Assembly (NCBI GenBank): GCA_012032275.1
Contig: JAAURK010000004.1
Span: 1-42,921, forward strand
Reading direction: 5' to 3'
From: Tabrizicola sp.
Lineage (GTDB): Bacteria; Pseudomonadota; Alphaproteobacteria; Rhodobacterales; Rhodobacteraceae
Length of the DNA: 42,921 bases
The notes below the pieces were generated by a model. That model saw nothing but the letters and a program-made list of their open reading frames with translations, was not told the DNA's origin and ran no database searches. This document shows, piece by piece, positions 21,213 to 28,754 of this stretch. Position 1 is the first letter of the stretch. Every line of letters starts with the position of its first letter. The position numbers and the translations under genes were made by a program.

Positions 21213-21818
21213 TCACTCTGCTTTCTTTGCAGCTGAAATTGCGCGGTGGATGCTGTCGCGCATGACCTCATTTCGCCGATTGGAACCTAATCTTGACTGG
21301 ATAGGCAGCCAGACCAACGCTGCAATGCCACCAAGAAATATCAGGTCAAGTAGCCCGCCGCTTGCCCTTGACATGCCGCCGCCATTTTGACCGATTGCCA
21401 CGATCAGCAGGCCGATGAACAAGAACATGGCCGTTCGGAGCAGAACGCCGAAGATGAACCTCCCGGTAACGGGTTCATCGTTCAGTCGTGAGGAAGTCCA
21501 TGCCTGCCCGGTTGAAAAGTTACCCATGCCAACGACACCTGACCGGTCAGTGACGACCACGACCTCATGTCCGGCGCGACAGTGCGTCAGCGTCATATCA
21601 GAGTATCGCAGCTCCTGCCCTTTAGCGTCTGCAATCCAGACCTCGGGAACCGAGTTCACTGTGGTATGGTCAGTGTACTTGCCCGAGTAGGTCGCGCTGG
21701 TCACTCGGTTGGCAATCGAGACAACCTTGCCGCGCTGGATGGTTAGCGCTGGATCGTCTCCCCGGACTGAAACCCGAGAGATTGCCGCGCGGTGCCAGGG
21801 CGCTGTTCCGTCAGTCAT
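21213..21818 (-). CDS. Putative membrane protein of unknown function
   Basis: ATG 21818 preceded by GGGAGGGAG; soluble N-terminal half, two hydrophobic segments (GRFIFGVLLRTAMFLFIGLLIVAIG; GLLDLIFLGGIAALVWLPI). Confidence 0.65.
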   Translation of the reverse strand: MTDGTAPWHRAAISRVSVRGDDPALTIQRGKVVSIANRVTSATYSGKYTDHTTVNSVPEVWIADAKGQELRYSDMTLTHCRAGHEVVVVTDRSGVVGMGNFSTGQAWTSSRLNDEPVTGRFIFGVLLRTAMFLFIGLLIVAIGQNGGGMSRASGGLLDLIFLGGIAALVWLPIQSRLGSNRRNEVMRDSIHRAISAAKKAE

Positions 21819-21946
21819 CACCAACTCCCTCCCAGTAACGCAAATGGACAAACCCACGCCCACTGTCAGCATATATCACCCCCATTTTGGGGGCAATCCC
21901 AATACAGGGGTAACAGGTCCTGTCGAGGCGAAACGGCAGGCGGATT

Positions 21947-22198
21947 TTGGCGGGAAGCGTTCATTCAGATGCCTATCGCAGTTTTCTGAAAGCGCTCGTC
22001 GCTCTTCGGAACGATCAGGATTTGTCGCAGGCGGACTTGGCGGCAAAACTTGGTAAGCCGCCGTCGTTCGTCGGCAAGTATGAACTTGGTGAGCGGCGGC
22101 TCGACGTGATTGAGCTGATGGTCATTCTCCGCACGCTAGGGGCCAACTTTGATACCTTCTGGGTGGAAGCACGAGTTTCTCTACCGGATCGCCTCTAA
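21947..22198 (+). CDS. Small XRE-family HTH protein
   Basis: FLKALVALRNDQDLSQADLAAKLGKPPSFVGKYELGERRLDVIELMVILRTLG; start codon uncertain (TTG). Confidence 0.72.
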   Translation: MAGSVHSDAYRSFLKALVALRNDQDLSQADLAAKLGKPPSFVGKYELGERRLDVIELMVILRTLGANFDTFWVEARVSLPDRL

Positions 22199-22246
22199 TC
22201 GCAGTTTATCCTTGCAAATCGGGAGTTGAACTCCATAATAGCAAGG

Positions 22247-23416
22247 ATGATTGACCGCCGCATCGCCGCCATCCTGCAAACCCGACTGGACGAAAGTCCC
22301 GCCGTCGCCCTTTTGGGGCCGCGTCAGGTGGGCAAGACCACGCTGGCGCAAGAGCTGGGCGATGCGCGCCCCTCGATTTACCTTGATCTCGAATCCGATG
22401 CCGACCGTGCAAAGCTTGCGGACCCCGAACTCTACCTGTCGGCGCATGAGGACAAACTGATCATCCTAGACGAAGTCCAGCGGATGCCCGGCTTGTTCCA
22501 GCCCCTGCGTGGCCTGATCGACCAGGGGCGGCGCAAGGGCTTGCGCGCGGGCAGGTTCCTGCTGCTCGGTTCCGCCTCAATCGACCTCCTTCGGCAATCG
22601 GGCGAGACGCTTGCCGGGCGGATCGCCTATCTTGAACTCGCGCCCTTAGATGCGCTGGAGGTGCCTGCTGCCGATATTGACCGGTTGTGGCTGCGAGGTG
22701 GCTTCCCCGACAGCTTCCTCGCCAAGAACGATCCAGCCAGTCTGCGCTGGCGACGCGATTTCATCCGCACTTATCTGGAGCGCGACATCCCCGCCCTTGG
22801 CCCCCGCATCGCGGCCGAGACGTTGCGGCGGTTCTGGACCATGCTGGCGCATCGACAATCCAGCCTGTCGAATGCCGCCGAACTGGCCCGCGCGCTTGGG
22901 GTCGATGCCAAGACCATCGCCTCCTACCTCGACCTCTTGGTTGATCTTATGCTCGTCCGACGGCTGGAACCCTGGCACGCGAACACTGGCAAGCGGCTTG
23001 TGAAATCACCACGCATCTATGTGCGCGATACCGGCATCCTGCATGCCCTTCTTGGGCTGACAACGCTGGATGACGTTCTGGGCCACCCCGTCGCAGGTGC
23101 CAGTTGGGAAGGCCTTGTCATCGAGACCGCCCATGCCCTGATGCCGGACGGCACGCAGGCGCAATTCTATCGCAGCGGTGCGGGGGCCGAGGTCGATCTC
23201 GTATTGACCCTGCCGGGCGGCGCAGTTTGGGCGGTCGAGGTCAAGCGCAACCTTGCCCCCAAGGTAGAGCGCGGCTTTCACCACGCCTGCGAAGACCTGA
23301 ACCCCGCCCGGCGGATCGTCGTCTATCCGGGAACAGAGACCTTTCCGATGGGCAACGGGATCGAGGTTATGCCGCTACACGCGTTCGGGCAGGAGTTGTT
23401 TGCGCTGCGGCCCTGA
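22247..23416 (+). CDS. AAA ATPase with DUF4143-type C-terminus
   Basis: AAA_14 Walker A LLGPRQVGKTTLAQEL, Walker B KLIILDEVQRMP; C-terminal DUF4143/nuclease-like SGAGAEVDLVLTLPGGAVWAVEVKRNLAPKVERGF. Confidence 0.88.
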   Translation: MIDRRIAAILQTRLDESPAVALLGPRQVGKTTLAQELGDARPSIYLDLESDADRAKLADPELYLSAHEDKLIILDEVQRMPGLFQPLRGLIDQGRRKGLRAGRFLLLGSASIDLLRQSGETLAGRIAYLELAPLDALEVPAADIDRLWLRGGFPDSFLAKNDPASLRWRRDFIRTYLERDIPALGPRIAAETLRRFWTMLAHRQSSLSNAAELARALGVDAKTIASYLDLLVDLMLVRRLEPWHANTGKRLVKSPRIYVRDTGILHALLGLTTLDDVLGHPVAGASWEGLVIETAHALMPDGTQAQFYRSGAGAEVDLVLTLPGGAVWAVEVKRNLAPKVERGFHHACEDLNPARRIVVYPGTETFPMGNGIEVMPLHAFGQELFALRP

Positions 23417-23556
23417 TCACTCGATCTCAACCACCCGATGTATCTGCCAGTTGGAATAGCTGGTGTAGATGCCAAAAGCCGGAAAACACCAGCGTGAACT
23501 TGACGGCGCCTGGCAACTTCTGATTGAAGCAGCCATGACATTCGGAGGATTTCGCA

Positions 23557-24177
23557 GTGCCCCAGTGGTTCATTGAGCTAACGCAGCCCCAAGCGACGCT
23601 TGGTTCTGGGCTGCTCACTTTTTTCGGCGCTATTGCGGCAGTTCTGCTTGGATGGTGGTTGTTCTCCGGGAAAGTCCGAGACATTAAATCTGCACTCGAT
23701 GCTACCGAAAAACTTTTGACGGACCATGAGGTGCGTGTTCAGCAATCACTTTCGGACATTGAGGAAAAGCTGAGCAGCCTAACAGCGAGCACCGCTCAGA
23801 TAAGAGCAGATGTATCCGACAAGCAAGCGGTTGAAGAAGAGGCGGAAGTCGAACCCGATGAGGTAGCTCAGCACGCTGGATTGAACTTTGAAGACCTGGC
23901 CAATAACTGGTTCAAGATTCGTGATCGCCTTGAGGAGATTGCTGCGGACACTCAGATTGACGGTCGAACAGCCGCAAAGTATGCTAGGATTGATCGCAGG
24001 AAGTACGCTGATCTTGTTGCCTCGCTTAATAAAGATGGACAGCTCAAGGATGCAGGTCCACAATTTTTGGAGGCAGCACAAATTTGGGCCTCCCATCGGT
24101 CAAGAAAGAAAGCTCCCACCCAAGATGCCATTCAGAAGATGGTTGACCTTGCGCTCTTGCTCGCGCTTCCCGAATAG
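23557..24177 (+). CDS. Single-TM coiled-coil protein of unknown function
   Basis: 206 aa; N-terminal TM (LLTFFGAIAAVLLGWWLFSG), acidic coiled-coil, basic C-terminal domain. Confidence 0.65.
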   Translation: MPQWFIELTQPQATLGSGLLTFFGAIAAVLLGWWLFSGKVRDIKSALDATEKLLTDHEVRVQQSLSDIEEKLSSLTASTAQIRADVSDKQAVEEEAEVEPDEVAQHAGLNFEDLANNWFKIRDRLEEIAADTQIDGRTAAKYARIDRRKYADLVASLNKDGQLKDAGPQFLEAAQIWASHRSRKKAPTQDAIQKMVDLALLLALPE

Positions 24178-24245
24178 CTGGCGTCTGCAAGTAGGGATCG
24201 TTCGAGAACGCCGGGGTGTATTTCGTCCTTTCACCATCAACCCTT

Positions 24246-24596
24246 TCACTCGCTATCCATAATCCGGTACATCCGCCCGTTGTAGCGCGCCAGATCATGC
24301 AACCCCGCCGCCCGCCAGAGGCGGATTTCGCGACCTTCGGGCACGATGATCACCGGCTGGGTCCGCCCTTCGATCACCTGGATACCAAGGCGGTCACGCA
24401 GTTCTTCGAAATCAGCCAATTCCGCCCTGACCGCATCCCGTTCAGCGGCAAGGCCCGCCAGCTCCACCCCGACCTCCTCGATCCCGCGCTCCACCTCGGC
24501 GCGTTGTTCAGCCAGATCGTCCTGCAAAGCCGCAAGCAGCCGCTCGCCCTCGGCCCGTGCTTCGGCAACAGCCCGCAGGTTCCCCGCCCGGATCAC
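24246..24596 (-). CDS. Mobilization-operon accessory protein
   Basis: 116 aa coiled-coil; GTGA overlap with upstream gene, same operon as relaxase. Confidence 0.6.
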   Translation of the reverse strand: MIRAGNLRAVAEARAEGERLLAALQDDLAEQRAEVERGIEEVGVELAGLAAERDAVRAELADFEELRDRLGIQVIEGRTQPVIIVPEGREIRLWRAAGLHDLARYNGRMYRIMDSE

Positions 24597-24991
24597 CTCG
24601 GCCTCGGCGCGCGCTCCTGGACCAGAACCACGCCCGCCCAGATCGCCACCAGAATGACAGTCCCGGCGGCAACAATGGCAAAGCCAAGGGCCTGCCCGGC
24701 CCGGCGCGCCTGCCGCCGGAGAGAGGCCTCGTTGGCGTCAAGGCGCGCGGCAAGGCTTTCGGAGCCAGAGACAAGGTTTCCGATCAACGTCTCGGCATCC
24801 TGAACCTGACACTGAACCGAGGCCATCTGGCCGGTGATCTTCCCGGCCTCGGACGCAAGCTCAGACCGGATGCCTTCCGCCTGTTCCGAAAACGCAGCGA
24901 TGAGCCTAGCAGCCTCGGCTTCGGCTTCCGCAAAGGCCCGGCCCCTGCGCTGGCGCAAAGCGGCGATCTTGGCATCAAGTTCCGGGGTCAC
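24593..24991 (-). CDS. Mobilization-operon accessory membrane protein
   Basis: 132 aa, coiled-coil plus TM (ALGFAIVAAGTVILVAIWAGVVLV); ATGA overlap with relaxase stop. Confidence 0.6.
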   Translation of the reverse strand: MTPELDAKIAALRQRRGRAFAEAEAEAARLIAAFSEQAEGIRSELASEAGKITGQMASVQCQVQDAETLIGNLVSGSESLAARLDANEASLRRQARRAGQALGFAIVAAGTVILVAIWAGVVLVQERAPRPR

Positions 24992-26388
24992 GGCGTCATG
25001 CCCCTATCAATCGGCGATGCCTTGCTTGGGGAAAGTGCAGCTTCTGCTTTGTCGCGTTCGGTCGTCACTTCCTTCGTCGTCAAGCGGCCGACCAACCGCT
25101 CCCACAGCGCCGCTACCCTTGCGACCACCTCGCCAAGCACCGGCCCAAGGTCCAGCGCCTCGACCTTCTGGCGAAGAGCATTGTCGTGAACCTCCCAGCC
25201 CGCACCATCCGGTCGACGGGTCACCTTGCCGGTTAACACGCCCAGCACCACCTGCACCGCCACCGACGCAGCCTGTGCAGCCGCATGCCGGGCAATCGTG
25301 GCCTTCTGCCCTTCGAAAGCCTGCCGGACCTGCTTCAGCTCGTCAGTCAACCGAGCTGCGTTGGTTCGGGCCTCGGTCAGGATCAGTGCCGCGTCCTGCT
25401 GTCCCTTTAACCTGATCTTCTGAGCCTCCTCCTCCGCAGCGGACCTCTGGGCCGCTGCTTCCCTCTCTACCGCTTGGGCAAGAACCCCGACCCGCGCCCG
25501 CTCTTGGGCAGCCAAGGCCTTTTCGGCCTCGGCATCCGCAAACAGGGTTTCGGCCTGATCCAGCCGATCTGCGAGGTCTTCGACCGATGCCTCCAGCGCC
25601 TCCTCCTGTTCGGCCAGCTCCACTACGCGCGCTTCCATCTCCTGCAACACGCGCGCCGTCCGTTCAGCCTCAGCCTTGCGGGCCTGCCACTGGGCACGCG
25701 ACTGGCACTGCCGCTTTGGCCCGTCGCGCGTCAGGCCCGCCGCCAGCGAGACCTCATGATAATACTGGTCCTGAAGCGCCCTGGCGCGGTCCTTGTAGGC
25801 GGCATTCCCCAACTTGACCGCCGCCTTCGCATCCAACCCCTGTGACTTCGCCGCCGCCTCTGCCTCAACCTTCGCAGTCCATGCAGGGTTCAGATCGCGC
25901 GCCGAGCAGTTCCGGTCCCCCGACGGCAGGATGAAGGCGTGCAAATGGGGATGCTCTTCGTCCAGATGCTGGACCACGCTGACCAGACGTTCACCGTAGA
26001 GCGCCCGGAAGAACGCGACATTCAAGCGAACCCATGCCTGACAGTCGGAATTCGCGCTGGCAACCTGCATCACCTGCGCGGTCAGGTAGGGGTGCGAAGC
26101 AATGGCAGTCATCAGCGTGTGCCGGTCATTGCGCACGGCCCTTTGCTTGATCGTGCCATCGGCCAGCCTGACCGTTACCCCACCCTCAGCGACCATCTGG
26201 GCATGTTTCTCTGCCACTTTGTCAGGCGACAGACCGAAGACCACCAGCGGCGGCTGCGGGCTTTTGACGTGCGCAGAATACTCGAGTTGCCGCGCCGCTT
26301 CGCCAAGGACTTGAGCAACGGACTGCCCTGCCGGGTTGGCCTTTTGCGAGAATGACTGGATGCGAAAGAATTGGGGGCCAGCCATCAC
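24988..26388 (-). CDS. MobV/Pre-type relaxase
   Basis: 466 aa; relaxase motif VVQHLDEEHPHLHAFILPSGD (HxDExxPHxH) and long C-terminal coiled-coil. Confidence 0.85.
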   Translation of the reverse strand: MMAGPQFFRIQSFSQKANPAGQSVAQVLGEAARQLEYSAHVKSPQPPLVVFGLSPDKVAEKHAQMVAEGGVTVRLADGTIKQRAVRNDRHTLMTAIASHPYLTAQVMQVASANSDCQAWVRLNVAFFRALYGERLVSVVQHLDEEHPHLHAFILPSGDRNCSARDLNPAWTAKVEAEAAAKSQGLDAKAAVKLGNAAYKDRARALQDQYYHEVSLAAGLTRDGPKRQCQSRAQWQARKAEAERTARVLQEMEARVVELAEQEEALEASVEDLADRLDQAETLFADAEAEKALAAQERARVGVLAQAVEREAAAQRSAAEEEAQKIRLKGQQDAALILTEARTNAARLTDELKQVRQAFEGQKATIARHAAAQAASVAVQVVLGVLTGKVTRRPDGAGWEVHDNALRQKVEALDLGPVLGEVVARVAALWERLVGRLTTKEVTTERDKAEAALSPSKASPIDRGMTP

Positions 26389-26492
26389 GCACCCCCGTTG
26401 CAGAGAGAACGCAATATGGACCGACTATTATGTTGCAAGCAACATGTCGGCGAAGGCGCTACGCCCCTCGACCCCGCAAGCGGCTGCGCCGC

Positions 26493-26527
26493 CGATCCGT
26501 CCCGGATCGAAGCCGCCTTTGGCGGCT
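26493..26527. other. Candidate oriT: two tandem short perfect hairpins upstream of the relaxase gene
   Basis: CGATCCG-TCC-CGGATCG (26493-26509) and AGCCGCC-TTT-GGCGGCT (26511-26527), about 105 bp upstream of the relaxase start in a noncoding gap. Confidence 0.4.
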
Positions 26528-26653
26528 GCAATCCCCGCCCTTCGCCAGCCTTTTGGAGGGCGCTTCGGGCAGGGTTTGCAAGGGAACCGCCGGGGATCGG
26601 CGTGACTTGCCCGAATGCATTCAGAATCGCTGGTTGCAACCGAAGCGCCGATG

Positions 26654-27448
26654 TCATTGCAGGAACCCCGCCGCCCGTGCTGCGTCCAGCGTGATCGCCC
26701 CATGCTGCACCGCCGCCCGAACCTGGCCATCGCTGAGGTGTTTGCACATTCCGTGGCGGGCGGTCACCCAAGCGGCGATCTGGGCAAGCTGCTTCTCGGC
26801 AGCGGCATCTGCATCAGCTTTGCGCCGCCTGTGGTCATCGACATGCCGTCGCCATTTCCCATCTCGCAGCCAGTTATCGCAGAAGCTGACCTTCGACCGC
26901 GTGAAATCGGCACTTTCGGCCGCATAGGCCTCCACGGCGGCAAGCAGTTCACCGGCCGACACCTCGGACAGCGCCTCTTGCATCCGTCTCAGACTGGTCG
27001 TCCGGTCCCGGCGTCGATCCACAGGATAGGCCTGCCATACCTGATCGAAGGTCTGATCGACCGCCACTTCCTCATGGCCGGGTGGAGGATTTGGTTTAGA
27101 ATCTGGTTCTGATCTGTTCTCTATACATTTGCCCAAGGCATACCAGTTCGCACGCTTGAACTTGTCTTGTGCGAAATTGCCCTTCACGATCAGTCCCGCT
27201 TCAAGCAACTTCTCAATCGCGGTCCTAATCTGTTTTGCGGTCAGATAGGGAAACTGGCGTTCGAAGGCCGCGAGCGAGTTGTAGGTCCAATGGCGACCGT
27301 CATGGAAATTCAGATCGTTTGCCTCGTTGTGCCGGACCCAAAAGACGATGTTCCTGAATACGATGGCGGAGTTTACATCGACCCGCAGGGCGATATCGGC
27401 GTCGAAGCTGTGATACGCAGCGTCCTGTCTGATGCGGGGCGCGCTCAT
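26654..27448 (-). CDS. Replication-initiator-like / winged-helix protein
   Basis: DADIALRVDVNSAIVFRNIVFWVRHNEANDLNFHDGRHWTYNSLAAFERQFPYLTAKQIRTAIEKLLEAGLIVKGNF resembles plasmid/phage replication winged-helix proteins. Confidence 0.55.
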   Translation of the reverse strand: MSAPRIRQDAAYHSFDADIALRVDVNSAIVFRNIVFWVRHNEANDLNFHDGRHWTYNSLAAFERQFPYLTAKQIRTAIEKLLEAGLIVKGNFAQDKFKRANWYALGKCIENRSEPDSKPNPPPGHEEVAVDQTFDQVWQAYPVDRRRDRTTSLRRMQEALSEVSAGELLAAVEAYAAESADFTRSKVSFCDNWLRDGKWRRHVDDHRRRKADADAAAEKQLAQIAAWVTARHGMCKHLSDGQVRAAVQHGAITLDAARAAGFLQ

Positions 27449-27560
27449 CAGACTGCTCCGAATGCGTTGGACAAATTGCCTTTTTCTCCAATGAATTCAG
27501 TCCCGGTCACATTGCCTGTTGGACAAATCAATGTGTTGATATCAAACGGATATGATCTCA

Positions 27561-27577
27561 CCCTACGGGCTGCCACT
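27561..27577 (+). repeat. att direct repeat, right copy
   Basis: CCCTACGGGCTGCCACT, identical to 12537-12553. Confidence 0.9.
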
Positions 27578-27801
27578 CAACCTATGTAAGTTGTTGATTT
27601 TGCTTAATAGTTCTGAGGCTCGAAAATCTGAACCTATTGCAACCCATGACAGAATGACTCCTGAAAGCGGCCTTTCGGGCGCTGCGATGGTCGGAAGTAA
27701 TCACGCATTCGTGAACACGATCAGGCTGCTGGAACTGCGGTCGCTGAACTTGCTTCGCGGGCAGCGGTTAATCTCCAAAGAACTTATATGGGCAACATAC
27801 G

Positions 27802-28368
27802 ATGAAAAGCACAGTCATAGGTTTTGTTGGCGCTTTGCTGATTGCGGGGTGTGCGACGGTGCCAACCCAAAGCGATTTGCCGCAGCTACAAGAACTTAGT
27901 TCGTCAACGCTGTGGACCAAGCAAGCGACGACAAGTTCGCCGCTTGAACTTGCCATGGTCGAAGCCGAACTAGGCTCACGCGGCGAAACTTCATATGGAA
28001 CTTGGTACTTGGGTCAAAAAACAGCGTCTGCTTACGGACGCAAGCTTTACCAACGAACGACAGCAGGCAGACCGACGGCAGACGAAAAGAATTGTAGCGA
28101 TTTCGGTTCCAGCGCCGAAGCGCAAAAATACTTCCTTGCTTCGGGCGGTCCCGTGTCTGACCCGAACCGCCTTGACGGCGACGGCGACGGGCTAGCCTGT
28201 GATTGGGGAACGCAGATTGCGACTGCTAAGAAACGCTATGCATCTAAACCGACGGCAACGCCAAGGGCGACTTCGACTTATCGTTCCTCAAGCCGCTGCT
28301 ATGTGGGCCCAAGGGGCGGGCGATACACAATTACTTCGAGCGGCAGAAAGAACTACGGTGGCTGCTAA
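27802..28368 (+). CDS. Lipoprotein with Excalibur-type calcium-binding domain
   Basis: Lipobox LLIAGCATV; EKNCSDFGSSAEAQKYFLASGGPVSDPNRLDGDGDGLACDWG. Confidence 0.8.
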   Translation: MKSTVIGFVGALLIAGCATVPTQSDLPQLQELSSSTLWTKQATTSSPLELAMVEAELGSRGETSYGTWYLGQKTASAYGRKLYQRTTAGRPTADEKNCSDFGSSAEAQKYFLASGGPVSDPNRLDGDGDGLACDWGTQIATAKKRYASKPTATPRATSTYRSSSRCYVGPRGGRYTITSSGRKNYGGC

Positions 28369-28439
28369 CGAAAAAAGACCACGAAACCTTGCGCAAACGG
28401 ACGGTCAGGTAGCTTCCTCAGTGGCCCTGTGGAAGATCG

Positions 28440-28625
28440 TTAGAACGCGGCTGCGGGGATGCCCACAAGGGGCGCGTCGGGGTCCATACCTGCAGCGGTG
28501 CAGGCTCGGCGCGGGGTGGCCCCTGTGGCGAGCCGCAGTGCAGCGGCGGGGCGTCCTCTCGGTGTGACCCCCGCGGCGTGTTGCGTCCTGTCAGGCGGCA
28601 GCGTTTCTCCTTTTCGCTGCCGATC
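28440..28625. other. Intergenic region with nested inverted repeats (candidate structured RNA, strand unknown)
   Basis: GCCCACAAGGGGC/GCCCCTGTGGC (28461-28473/28519-28529) enclosing CCTGCA-GCGG-TGCAGG (28489-28504), outer GCGGCT/AGCCGC; then GCGGGG/CCCCGC (28546-28551/28569-28574) and CGGCAGCG/CGCTGCCG (28596-28603/28615-28622). Confidence 0.35.
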
Positions 28626-28754
28626 CGCGCACGTCCGGCCAGAAGGGGACGCGTCTTCGATGCTTGCCGGGCGTTTTGACCTCGGTCAAGGCTGCTTCGC
28701 CCAAACGGACTTATGGCTGTGAGAGGCGTGACAAGCTTGGCTGGGTAATCCGAC

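Larger units (their letters stand above)
12537..27577. mobile_element. Integrative mobilizable element inserted at tRNA-Glu
   Basis: 17-bp direct repeat CCCTACGGGCTGCCACT at 12537-12553 (tRNA 3' end) and 27561-27577; integrase adjacent to the tRNA; MobV-like relaxase, replication-like gene and R-M cargo inside. Confidence 0.9.
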
